A stretch of DNA of 64,000 bases, taken from contig NC_134646.1 in NCBI RefSeq assembly GCF_030463565.1, forward strand, positions 61,521,710 through 61,585,709. Reading direction: 5' to 3'. The translations under genes were made by a program, and so were the position numbers. Source of the DNA: Pelecanus crispus (Eukaryota; Chordata; Aves; Pelecaniformes; Pelecanidae). Positions 1 through 12,560 of this stretch are shown here, in pieces (the first letter of the stretch is position 1; every line of letters begins with the position of its first letter). Under the pieces are notes generated by a model. That model was not told the origin of the DNA. It did not search any database and was given only the letters and a program-made list of their open reading frames with translations.

Positions 1-3000
1 AACTCATGCTGATGGACCAGAAGCCGGTTCCCAAACATTCTTAGCAGCCCCACGAGATTGGCTAAGTACTCACTTGCTGACCTGGAGAACCTCCTAGGAA
101 AACTATCTCAGGAAAACGAGAATAAAATTTAGGAAGGCAAATGCCTTTTTGGCAATAAGAGGAAAGCTATGCCTGCTTTATTTCAGAGAATCAATTATTA
201 ATGTGGTATTTGCATGGGTTATTCTGCTATTCTTTTCTAAATTAAACTGTCACCTGTGCAGCTTCCTGTACCAACACACAGTTGTTTTCTTGGGAAATAT
301 GTCGGGTGCTGAATACAATTCAAGTAGCAGTTAGAGAAAATAAAGACTCTTAAAAAAGGAACTGGATGTACAAAGATATGTGTTGTAATGCCACATTCTT
401 TCTAAGGGTAGCATCTAGGCTGCTGATGACACATCAGGTTAGAAAAATAATCAGCCACATCTCCAAAGAATGTTCCCTTCTTCTCCATTTGTTTAATTCT
501 TTTGGGCCTACAAATAAATACAGGATTTAATTCGTTAAATCTAGAAGACCAGCTGAGCAATCTTATTTCTTTCACTTCATTTTTTAAGTCATGAAGCCAG
601 GGGACCATGGCTTTGTTTTAAACGTTGCTACAGGACAAGGAGAACTTTCATGGGCGTGATCTATAATACCGAGGATCGGTTTCAAGTCATTTCTGTTGAA
701 AGTTGTGCTGAAATGTCCCCAAATGCTTTCTCTGTGTACTGACCCCTGCCATTTCAAAAATAGTATACCTTGAGCCAAAGGGCTGGGGTACCTGTTAAAG
801 CAGTAATGTGTGCTCTTTTACCTGGACTTTATTAAAAACAGTGGCAAATTCTGAATATATTGTCAAGGGTTAATTTTGTATCTCCTGGGACCTCCTCCTA
901 AGCATTTTTTTTCCAGATCTGAATGATGGTCTGACTACTTTTAATGGCTCTGTAGCACCTTCTCTTCCCCCCCTCCCTCACCCCCTAAATATTTAGATTA
1001 CTGCCAAGGTCTAATTTGTTTTCACTGAGTGCATCACTCCTCAAATTTCCTTAATGCGACATGTGGCATGTGCTAATGTACCTAGCCTGTGCCCTTGATT
1101 TCAGCCAGGAAACCTGCCCTGCTCTTCTCTCAGAGGCTCTTGCCTCTACCGCAGAGGTGCCATGGCTGCTCAGGAGCAGTTGCTGAGCTGCCATAAATTA
1201 GAGGCAGGTGTATTAAGGGAAATTGAAATAGCTCCTGGTTTCCTCCAAACTTGAGTGGTGAAGGAGCTTCATGTGCTGCTGAGCTACCCCTGGAGCAAGA
1301 GGAAGAACTGCCAAGAGAAAGCCAGGACTGGAAACCACCAATGTTGTCCCAAGCTAAACCATCATCACTAATGAGTCATATGTGTTTAATGATGCTCATT
1401 TAAAAGAAAAAAAAAAAAGCTGGATGTTCAGAGGCAATAAGGATGACAGTTTTTAAAAATTGTGCAGAAGTTCAGGAAAGAGTTACATGACTACTTGTGT
1501 GGAATCTGGAACCACACCTCCAGCTAGAAATGGATAAAAATGTTTTTTAATTGTTTTGTATGACTGAAAAAGGAACTGTTTGGGGTATTTTACTTCTTTT
1601 TCAACTTGTGAAAAATTTTGCAAACTCAAAATACTAGTTTTAAATTTTCTTCTTTTCCTCTTTTAATTTCTTCTTTTTCCAGTTAGTACCAGAAGGTTAA
1701 CCTGCAGGCAGGTTAAGCTTTTTCTTCGCTGTTGCAACAAACAAATGCATATTTTTCTTTCATTCTTCTGTAACTTTTCTAAACCTTCTCAGGTTTGTAA
1801 AAATCTAAGTGGCAGAAAGGAAAATGAAATTAACAGAAATTACTCTGTCATTTCTCACAACTCCTCCTGTTCCCACAGTAATGCTTCCAAAGACATGGAA
1901 CCTTTGAGAGGTTGCAGAATAACACAGCAGGGTGAGAAGAAGGAGAAAGAAAAGTGAAAAATATAAATAAATAAAACAACCAAAGAAAAAGCTTCTTTTA
2001 ACACTAGATTTCCTTCTGTCATAGTCTGATGGATATAGAGTAAAGAATGGCCCTATAACATTTGGAAAATCTGAAATAGAAAAATTTCTGTGAGCCCAAT
2101 TGACAATTTATGGTCCTAATAGTAAACATGGATCAGAATCACTCTTGTTCTGCTCATGTCCATCAAAGTTTTTAAAAGTTTTGTTAGATGCTTATATAGT
2201 TGTGCTGGAAGTGTATCTCTAAGATATTTTGCGGATGCCATTGACAATGATGGGCAGCTCTTTGGGCCCAAAAGGTACTGTTCGTATTTTATTTGATTCC
2301 AACTCCTATGTACCAATAGATATATACACACATACATGCATATCTACATTCACATTTTTGTATATTTATATGGATGCCTGTGCTTGTGTATGCATATGTA
2401 TAAAAGAATTATGAATTCCTCTCTAAATTAGAAATTAATGTCAGAATGTTCTACCTGTTTCAGGCAGGTAAAGGGAAAACAGGTGTCAATCTCTTCCTAT
2501 GCACTTTTTCTGTACGCTCAGCTTCTTGCTTTGTGGTTCTAGGATGGAAATCTGGGAGAAGTCCAGAACTTCAGAGATTTGAGAACATGAGGGGGTTTTG
2601 GGGTTTTGTTGTGGGGTTTTTTCCAGAATTTTGAAATAAAGTTCTGTGTGTACTTATTGAGATTTTTTAGGGGGAAACTGTGAACTCTAAACAACATCCA
2701 AGATGCCCATATGCTGCAATAACAACATATAGTGTGAAGGGACCGCAGTATATGAAGTTGTATTTGGAATATCTCATGCACTTGCATTTCCAAAAAGGTC
2801 ATATTAACCCATGAATTAACCCACTGCATATCTGCAGTTAGTGTAATTCTTTCCCAATGCCTTCAGAAAGCTTTGGATAGCTTAAAATACTCACTTTACT
2901 ATGTAATTTGCATGCAGCTGAAAACAAGGAAGGGAAGGAAAAAAAAACCCCAAAACTTCAATGCATGGATTAAAAACAGAAACAAATCCCAGTTGCAATC

Positions 3001-6000
3001 AAGTGCCTGTTTTCATCCTCACCTTTCTTCTTTGTTCTCACCTCAGCTGGCATAGAAACAGCCTTGGTAATGATGCTAAGTTAGTTTCTGATTTTTGAAG
3101 CCAGTCTAATGTCCTCAGTCTTAAAAGATAACATCCTCAGCCTCTTACATAGGTGTACTTCCTGAGAAGCTCGTGGATTTGAATATGAGGGAGTCAAGAG
3201 CCTGAGAGAGCCTCGGATGTTAGCAAGTCAGGAGCCTCTTTCACAATATTTCCAGTCTAACCTGAAAGGGATGGCACCAGAAATTGCAGAGAAAAGCCTA
3301 CTCCTAAGGAATTTCTAGGGAGAATTCACAAATGGTGGAGTTTAATTTGTACAAGACTGGAAAAGGCACTTTTTGTACATGCTGTACACTAGAACCCATT
3401 TAGATATGCTTGTTATCATTTCAAGATATGATGCTGCTGTTCATTTTGACCTCCTTGTACTTCTGCAGTTCAAAACAATCACATTCCTCTTGTAGTTGGT
3501 ATTAGAGATTTTTCCATCCTATCCTTGTTCTTCTGGTCCCTCTGGCAGCAAGAAGAGCTTTGCACTGGCCTGAGGAGGAGGTGCAATTGCTCCTTACCAA
3601 GCAGCCCTGGCCTCACATGACCTGGAATGCCATGGGTCTTTGGCAGGATTAGTACCAACAGTCCCACAACTGATTTAATATCAGCTGAGCAGCTTTTTCT
3701 TAAACAGTCCTGGTATTCTGAAAATCACACTCAGCCTTTATCTAACCAAAAACTGCCAAAGAGTGGCCTATGTTCTGCCTGAAGTCAAGCCCAAAGGAAT
3801 TTACTACCTGCACCTGTGTGAGCCACTTCTGACCTTCTTGTGGTGGGATAATGTTGATATCTGGTACTGTTTAGTCACCCCTCTTGTGAAGCTGAATTTT
3901 GTAAATACCTGGGCTAATTCCCACTTGTCTATGGGGAACCAAGTCTTGGCTGGGAGGAGTTTCTGTGAGAAGAAAGAGTAGTAGTTAGAAAAAATAAGAA
4001 TTAATTGCTGTTGTCTATGGAAAGAGAGCTCACATTAGGTCCTGCATGCAGTAGGATATATACCTGTTTTTCAAGCAACGAAGAACAGTTGTTCTAGAGA
4101 TGAGCACTGGCCTCAGGAAAAGTCCATTTTCCTTTGTCTTACAAACACCATTGACTATAACATTGTATCTGAGGTGAAGCTCCTAAGGAAGGCACCGATG
4201 GCAAATTAGTTAAAATAGCCCACTGTAAGCCTGGGGATGATGATTGGACCTAAAATTAAATGAGGAGTCTGCATGAGAAACAGCAGCGATATTCTTGTCA
4301 ACCCGTATTTATTGATGGCTGGGCTGCTGTATTGCATCAGCTGGGATTTCTTCATTTTATCAGGTGCAATATACTGGGAATCATGACAGGACTGGATGCT
4401 ATGGTTAAGTCTGGATAGTTTTTTTTATACTCACCAATGGAAAAGGCATATTTTCTTGCAGGTGTTCAAATTCCCAGCAGCAAAAGGAAGCTGAGAAGAT
4501 GCATGCTGTTTTGATGCCTCAAAGGCTGCAGCACTATGAAAAGTTACCTCTTCCTCAAAGGCAGGGAATCACAGTGCTTCTATGATGATTTATCTAACAG
4601 TGAAAGGACTGAGAATATGTAAGGAACAGGTCAAGAGAGGAAAAACAATATTGGCCCATTAAAATATTGCCATCAATAAAGACATCCTCATCGCTCTGCA
4701 TAGTCAGCTTTCTACATGCATCAGGTTTGCATCTTTTCTACTGAAATGTGTCAAATGCAAAATCGTTTTAATGGGAGAAATATTTATCCTATTCTATGGA
4801 TGTTTATTAGTCTGCATAAAGAAAAACCTGAGGGCAGAGTTGGTATAAAATGGTGAAAGTCAGTGATGACGAATCTATTTTCCTGTTCAGTGTTTTTAAG
4901 AAGTATTTATAAGAACAGATGGTGGGCAGCAGCAGAACATGTTCAGTTTTATCAAGACATTTGGCTAACAAGCACAGACTGAAATGCATTTCTTTCCTTC
5001 TCTACTTAATAATTTTAATTAGAGGCAAAAGGTGTGGTAGTCTCATTGTCTGGAGGCGTATGTGCAATATTGTCTTGGTTGGGCAGGACTGGGTGGGAGA
5101 GAATATCACTGCCTCTAATGAAGGGTGGTGCATATCTGTGCAATCTCTATTTTTTTTTATTGTCTGGTAATCTAAAAAATGCAAATTCCAAATCTGCTAT
5201 TGCACAACATGCCTAGAGATACACTGAGGCTATGCTTTCAGTTAATCAGAGAACAAAAACACGACTACAAAATGTGTGCAAGTAATACTGTGCCACTGGA
5301 GAAGAAAGGCTTTTTAACAAATAGTGGGACATACATTTATTATCTTGAGGAGGAATTTTCAAAGCTACCTATGTAACTTAGCGGTCTCTGGAACTCCTTC
5401 TCTATTTAAATGCTTTTGAAAAATCTCACTTATTAACTAGTCATTTTGAACTTCATATACTCTCTCCCTGAGGACATCAAAGTGTTCTGGAAATAGTAAT
5501 TAAGGATCATATGCTCTACCCAGGTCTAATGGTATTCTCTTTGTTTACCCTACTTATCTCTGGTCATATTCTAGCTTTTTCGCAGAGCTGCTTGCACAGG
5601 TGAGGATGTGCCTTTTGTCCTTTACCAGCTCGCCAAACCCCAACCCAGAGCTGCTTCTCCTGCTCTTGCATGCCACAGTGGGAGGTGGGGAGCGTACCAG
5701 TATTGGGCTGGTCCCAAAAGGAAGTGTTGAAATGAGATTCGTACCCTGAGCAGCCCGGGCACAACGTTCTTACTGTGCGTTCCCTTTCTTGTGTACGGGT
5801 TATGAAAATACTCAAAATGCCTTCATCTCACAAACATGCATTTGTTAAGACCTGTGTGCTTCTGAGATTTTCTGCGAGAAGCTAAGCTGTCTTTGTGCTT
5901 TGTCATCATAGTTCTCATGAAGGAGGCTGATATATCCACCACACAGAAAGGCCATAGTATTTACGTAGAGTACTTTCTAACTAAAATCCTGAAGTCAGTG

Positions 6001-6299
6001 GCAGATTTAGTTTCACATGATCGTAAAGCTTTAAACCAATAAAATAATTGATTTTATAAGTTCTTGCTGAAGGCTTCCCTTTACTGACTGAAGTTCACTT
6101 CTTGAGAACTCTTTTTAAGACTGTTATCAGCCTCCTGGCTGATAAAAGGCAGCACAGCTCTCAGTCATTACTTTACAGCCTTTTAGTCACTACTGTTTTG
6201 AAGAAAGTCTGGTGTAAAGCTACCGGTATTACGACTCTTTATGACTAGAAACTTGGTTTTGAGTCCCTTTTGAGTATAAATCTCCGAGATTTACAAGAA
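1..6299. other. Intergenic, no gene seen
   Basis: AT-rich unique sequence with short homopolymers (A12 near 1408) and a TA/CA-rich stretch at about 2316-2400. Only short chance open frames on both strands. Confidence 0.6.
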
Positions 6300-6425
6300 G
6301 TGGCAAGCTGCACTGCACTGCGTTTCACCACTGCCTGGTGGGGGCAAAGCCTGAGCGGGGCGGTGCGGGCAGGAAGGTCCGCGCTGCCCGGACCCTGCGT
6401 CTCAGGGCAGGAGGTTTCCTGTGCA
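6300..6425 (+). promoter_or_regulatory. Small GC/CpG-rich patch
   Basis: CpG-dense segment with an Sp1-type GGGGCGG box and GTCCGCGCTGCCCGG, standing out from AT-rich flanks. CTGCCTGGTGGGGGC (6331-6345) loosely resembles a CTCF core. There is no gene beside it. Confidence 0.3.
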
Positions 6426-6883
6426 CTGCTTGAGTGAGAGAACTGAAGCGTTGTGCCCGTGCACAGCCATCAACCTCACACAAGTTGCATCAACCGCTTA
6501 GCAGGATTAATGTTCTAGTCCTTATGGTCTGCCAGGTAAATGATATATGGCCTGTGTGGTGTATCACAGTACATAGGTGCCCAATAAACCATGGTGGTTT
6601 GTTACATAATATATACTTCCAAACTTTAAGTACATAGTTAAATTTTGGCAAGGGGGACTGATAAAAAGCCTGATTGCCAGATATGTCAGAATAGTGAAAA
6701 CAAAATAATCCAATTTCCATCACTTCCTCCTTCCGTCATAGACCTTTCCAAACATCAGATACATGGCTTAACCTGGAATAAGAGGCAGCCATGTTTCCTT
6801 GTGATGACAGCGCTTTGGGAAGTGCCAGTCCTTGACGGTCTGCAGTAAACCAGGGGCAGCAAAGAAATCAAGGCCAGCCTCTG

Positions 6884-7474
6884 TGTCCTGGTTTTGGCTG
6901 AGATAGGGATAATTTTCTTCCTAGTAGCTGGCATAGTGCTGTGTTTTGGATTTAGTAGGAGAAGAATGCTGATAACACGCTGATGTTTTAGTTGTTGCTA
7001 AGTATTGCTTAATGCTAGTCAAGGACTTTTTCAGCTTCCCATGCTCTGCCAGGTGCACAAGAAGCTGGGAGGGGGCACAGCCAAGACAGCTGATCCAAAT
7101 GGGCCAGAGGGGCATTCCATACCATATGGCGTCATGCTGAGTATATAAACTGGGGGGAGTTGGCCAGCGGGCAGTGATCACTGCTTGGGGTGGGCTGGGC
7201 GTCAGTTGGCAGGTGGTAAGCAGGTTGCATCCCTTGTTTTCCCTGGGTTTTGTTCCTCTTTTTGTTGTTTTCCTTTTCACTACAATTTTTATTATTATTA
7301 TTATTACTACTATTACTACTATTTTATTTTATTCCCATTATTAAACTGTTCTTATCTCAACCCACAAGTTTTCATATTTTTGCCCTTCCAGTTCTCTCCC
7401 CAATCCCACCAGGTGGGGAGAGTGAGTGATTGGCTGTGTGGTGCTTAGTTGCTGGCTGGGAGTAAAGGACAACA
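6884..7474 (+). mobile_element. Solo LTR of an avian endogenous retrovirus (copy A) with 5-bp target duplication
   Basis: A 591-bp element starting TGTCCTGGTTTTGGCTG and ending GACAACA (TG...CA ends). It is flanked by CTCTG at 6879-6883 and CTCTG at 7475-7479, a perfect 5-bp target-site duplication. It shares ordered blocks with the LTRs at 22360, 26905 and 27713: the 5' GGTTTTGGCTG motif, a region with CATACCATATG, a TATA box (TATATAAA-like at 7142), ATTAAA at 7340, the TCTCAACCCA block, and the 3' TGTGTGGTGCTTAGTTGC block. The 5-bp duplication fits an ERVL-type integrase but does not prove the class. No internal retroviral genes lie beside it, so it is a solo LTR. It contains an expanded ATT/ACT microsatellite. 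Confidence 0.85.
7287..7336 (+). repeat. ATT/ACT microsatellite inside LTR copy A
   Basis: Runs of ATT followed by ACT triplets, then TTTTA repeats. It lies where the LTR at 27713-28301 has its own AAT-type tract (27836-27862), suggesting an A/T-rich seed in the ancestral LTR that expanded independently. Confidence 0.8.
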
Positions 7475-7479
7475 CTCTG

Positions 7480-10400
7480 AAAAAGATATAAGCACCTTAT
7501 CCATAATATCAAGCTGTCTGCATTTACCAAACCATCACAATACTGTGTTGCTTACCTGTGCTGGTTACCTGAGCTGTTAAAAGACCAATGATAATAGAAA
7601 ACAAGCTAAAGATAGATCAGAAAGTGTAACAGCTAAACCTGAGAATTTCAGCCTTATTTTAATATGCTTGTTTTGGGGGTATACTATTTAAACAATGTCT
7701 GTGTATTAAGATGTGTATAGGCACATACGCTTGTGTCTGTTCAAAGTTTTTAGACATTAAGCACAACGCCATCAAGATCCTTAGTCAATGCATGTTGCTT
7801 TGTGATATTAGACCCGCAAACCTGGGTGGTTTAGAGCAGATGAGCATCTCAGCCTCTGAGGAATTGTTATGGGTTGGTGGATGCAACTCCAGCATTAAAC
7901 TAGGTGCAGAGTTGGGGCTGAACTCTTCCCTAATGTTCTATCCTATGGGCCATGTCCCTTCTGGGAGACACAGTACTGCCATCCTCTGAGAAAAGGGATT
8001 TTACTCATGGAGAAGTTATACCAGGCTTACTTCTCCCTTCCTCCAGATCTGTACTCAAGGAGTGCAGAGCTGGGGCGTCTCTGATAAACTGTGCCACTGC
8101 TCTGGGAAACCCCTAATTATTAACAAATAGGAAGGACAACTCTTTTGAACTATGTGTCTGTTGGTTATATTTGATTGGAAGGGCAGGTTAAAGTGCTAAA
8201 ACACTTCAAATTTCAATAAAATAACATTATGTCATGTTTTAAAAGGTTTAGAGTGCCTACAAGGCAATTTTTTGGTTGGGATGCTGTTTTACAGACAGCA
8301 TAGTCTATGTTTCATGGTTCTTCTATTTGTACCTGCTTGTAAGACATTGTAATACATAAAATAGTCATTGTAGATATTAGTGCAGATATCTGAAATCTAG
8401 ATAAACAATCCCAGGTTCAGGTACAATGCCTTGCACTCTAATTGAGCAAGTGCTGATGATATTTTCTGGCCTCTGTTAAGCAAGAGGACTGACTAAAAGT
8501 TGTTCTTGGTGTAAAGACCCCTGGATTCATTATTCCTGACAAGGGCAAATTTTTTGCATAATACGTTTTCTACACGTTTTGAAGGCCTACTTCTATAAGC
8601 AGATAACTTCAGATTGCTCATATAGGCAGACCGACACATGTATGGAGGTTTGTAGATCTGATCTGAAATGGCACAGCTGGCATTACTCCACTGCCTTGAG
8701 AAGAGCTACTTTGGTTTACATGTGGTGAGATGCTGGCTGTGAGCATCCAGCGTGCTTCACGCTATTGGTCTGAGATGAAAATGCAGATTTTGCTTCCTTA
8801 CAAGTGTAGGAAGGGTGTATCTCCTATAGGGTGTGTCTGATCAGTTATGTTTCATAGATGTTGTGTACTGTTTTTGAAAAGAGAGATAAATGGTTTACTA
8901 GTAACAAACCTGTCTCACCTCATCTAATCAGCTGGAGTAAAAGCTGTTGAAAACAAATTTGCTTGTTCCTGTGTGGCAAAGTATCAACATCAAGCCTTAA
9001 CCTTTCCTGAGAATACAGCAGTCTTGTAATCACTTGTTTTGTTGCTTCTCTTACTGATTGTGGCCAAATATCAGTAAATAAATATCTTCCTGACCGTAAG
9101 CTGATTTATAAGTAAATGAGTCAGTTTGCATGGCCTCCTTCCCTGCCCTTCTGCCCTTAAATTGAGCAATATACCACTCTGCAAATAGATCCACTGACTT
9201 CATACCACTGTTACGGATATGTCAGGTCAGCATTGGATGCCTAGCTAATTCACATGCTGCCATACAAAAGGCAGGGCATTACTTGTAAGTTTATTTTATC
9301 TAAGCTGGAATTAACATGAATCAGCTGACTTTGTTTTAGATGATAGAAAAATAATGCAAGAATGAGAATAAAAAGCAAAACACCAAGTTTTCCCCATTTG
9401 TTTGCACAGATGTAAGGATGACCTAGAATGTTTAGTACAATGGATATTCACATGTTGGGGGGAATGTAAAGCCTGGACTTTGGCCTTTCTGCTGTTGCCT
9501 GGGGCTGCCTGGTGACACGGGTGATGGACTTGTCACAGCGCTGTCAGAATGGCTGCCTAAAACAGGCTGTGGAGCATGTCCTGCAAGCTGCTAGCTGTAT
9601 CCTGGCTACTGCTTGGTGGGTTTCACAGCAGGCTTTACTCCTTCCATTGCTGCTAAGGAAATACAAAGGCTCTCAAGTACCTTTTCTCCAGCCACCTGCC
9701 TGCCTTGGTGCTGGGATCTCAGAGTTGCTCTGAGGGAGTCCAGAGCTCCAGCTGTACGAGATACCCTTCCAGAGAGCTTCCCAGCTCAGCCCTGAGAGCA
9801 ATGGCTTGAAACTGAGCTTGTTGTCTCCTTTCCACCCCATTTATTCCTTCCAAACAGGCTGAAAGGAAGGCAAAGTCAGCAGAGGATGATGCCGAGTAGG
9901 CAGTTTTGGAGGTAAAGAATTCCTGTCTGACTGGATGTTGACAAGTATCAGATAAAGTAATTGTCTGTGACTTGACAATGAACTCTACATAATGCAGGGA
10001 AGGAGAACTTCTGGCATGGGGAATGCTGTGCACTCACCTGACATCATCTTGGAAAGTGTTCAGGAGCAGGATAACAATAGGGCATTATTCCTTTAGGGAA
10101 AAGAAAAAGGAAAATGGTGAACCCTGCAAGAAGCCATCAGGGTGAAAACCTAACAAGAGCTATCTGAACACAGTGGCTGGGGATAGCAAAATGTTTCATT
10201 TCTCCTTTTATTACAGCTGACAATTACAGGGAAGAGTAGGGTTGATGCATGGGTGCAGCCAATGAGCTATGCCTCTTTGAAAAACTGGGCTAGTGCGTTC
10301 AGACTTTGGGAGGCTCTGTCTTGCTCATGCTCTCTTTCCCTCTTGCACACCCAGTACTGACTCTCAGAAATTCCTATTCACTATTCACCCTCTCTGGCTT

Positions 10401-11979
10401 CTCTTTTTTTCTTGTACAATTACTGGTTTTACTGTTAGTGAGCTGTAACTATTAGGTTGGAGCACAAGCTGTTGGCTGTATATGTGGTAAAGATGCTGAA
10501 TGGGGATAAACCAGGAGAACATTTCAGTTCCAGTAAGTTCCACATACCTAATCTGCATATGCCCATGCAACACATACTGCATGTGCGACTTCTACAGCAC
10601 TGCAGAAATATTTTGCTCTCCTTGTATTATGTTTGACATGCAGCTTTGCTTCTGCTATTATCTCATGATATTGTGACTTGGAAAAAGAGTGTGTATAGGG
10701 CAGGACAGCTCACTGGAACCTTAGAGAGAACACTACAAATTGCATTAAATGGGCTCTGAAGGACGAACAGTGGAAAGCTGACAGTTAATTTTTGGTGACT
10801 GGCATAGCACACAGCTCCACAGAACATATGTATGCATGTTACCAAGTGATTCACTAGGCAAAAGCCGAGTTCATATACACAGCACAAAGCAGACTTTCCA
10901 CATACAATTCATTTAACTCCATGAACTGATTTCATGGTTGATTTGTCAGAGGGAAATCTATTTACTGAAACAACCTAGGTAAATGTGATTGATTTCCCTT
11001 GTGGGCTTCTGCAATTTCATTTTTTAATGTTGTCATTTCAGATATGGATTTCGGATATCAGAAGGGATAGAAGGAATATAGGAAGGAAGTGACTGTTTGA
11101 CTAAGATTTCCATCAGATGTACAGCAAGTAGAAAATTTAAGAACCACATTTGGGAGACTTAAGAGACTAAGGAAACACTTGCTATATTTAAAAAAAAAAT
11201 CCTTCTGTGATGTAAATTCCTATATGCCAACTGTTATTTAGCATCCTTATTATTATGTGATATATGAATGACAATGTGAAGTCATATAAGGAGCGTTTCC
11301 TGGTTTTTTACACTCAACTATATAATGTATGGATGCATTCTGCGTGTCCAAAACATTAATTAAATTATATTAAGTAATTTCTATATTTTGAAAGGGAGAA
11401 TTTAACTTGAGTAAAGCGTAATAGCCATTAAGTTCATTTGCTGTAATTTAGAAAATGCTCCTATCATAAAACCCTGTTGCTAGCACCCAAAGAAAGAAGT
11501 GTAAATTACATTAGGGTAAGTTGGTTGCAAAAGCAGTAAACAGTCTATATCAACCCCCCCAAAAGAAGAAAAAGTGCAGAGCTCCTATAGTAAAATAACA
11601 GGAAAAAATAGCCAAGTTTTGAAACATATCTTAAAGGCTGAAAATTTCAAGCTTTATTCAGTGAAAAGAAGATAGCCAGTGCTTATCATCAGCCTGTGTT
11701 AACTTTCTGTCTGCATAACTATCCCCCCTGTCAATGGCTCTCTACTCATGTTCCAACGAAGCAGACATGTCTAAAAGAAGGAAATAAAAGACATGGATGA
11801 TATGCTCTACAAGGGAAAACTGGTATCTTGAATAGCATCAGGAATGGTTTTGAAGTGATGGGAGTCTGTAGAGCATGTGTAAAACATGGTTCATGCAAGA
11901 GGCTCTTAGAAAAGTTACTAAAAAACTGCTGAGCTGAAAACCATGACAAAACTGGGAGACTGGGATCTCTGATTCTTAG
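7480..11979. other. Intergenic, no gene seen
   Basis: Unique-looking sequence without recognisable coding signal or named repeat. A 104-residue minus frame at 9719-10033 resembles nothing known. Confidence 0.55.
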
Positions 11980-12560
11980 TAGAAAAAGGCTAATGTTACA
12001 TCCATCTTTAAGCAAGGCAAGAGGTGGGACCTGGGAGGAGGAACTGTAGACAAGGGAGACTCACCTCAGTCCCTAGAAAGATCATGGAGTGTGTCCTCTT
12101 GGAAATAATTTCCAATCACATATGGATGGAAAGGTAAACCAAGAGCAAATCCTCCTTGACAAACCTGACTGCAGTCTGTGATGAAATGACTGCCTATACT
12201 GATGGGAGGAGAGTGCTGGATGGAGTATATATTGACTTTAAGTGAGGATTTTGACATGTCAGAAGCAGGTGAGAAAACCAAACTCCTCTCAGAGGTGGCA
12301 GATGACATAACATGTGGCTATAGCCACAAACTGAAGGTTCAGGTTGGACATTACAAAAAATGTTTTCACTGGGAGGGTAGTGCAGCACTGGAAGAGGTTG
12401 CCTGGGGAGGCTGTGGAGTCTCAGCCCTTGGATGTTTCCAGGACTCAACCCAAGTCTCAGCTGACCTTACCAACCAGCACTGGGGGCAGTCCCGCTTCCC
12501 CAGCAAGGTTGGAGTGGATGACCAAGCCTCTTTGGACCAACGTTTCTGTGACTATGTATT
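11980..12560 (+). mobile_element. CR1 LINE, internally deleted, with 3' end
   Basis: AAAAAGGCTAATGTTACATC through CACCTCAGTCCCTAGAAAGA and GATGAAATGACTGCC follow CR1 reverse-transcriptase coding sequence in order. The sequence then jumps to the CR1 3' part (GCAGCACTGGAAGAGGTTGC, GGTTGGAGTGGATGACC) and ends in degenerate octamers near TCTGTGACTATG. The translated frames here are broken pieces of the retrotransposon ORF2, not a host gene. Much of the reverse transcriptase and 3' ORF is deleted. Confidence 0.8.

Noticed and set aside
7185..7448. Plus-strand frame with a Tyr-rich run
   Set aside because: It is read from the ATT/ACT microsatellite inside LTR copy A.
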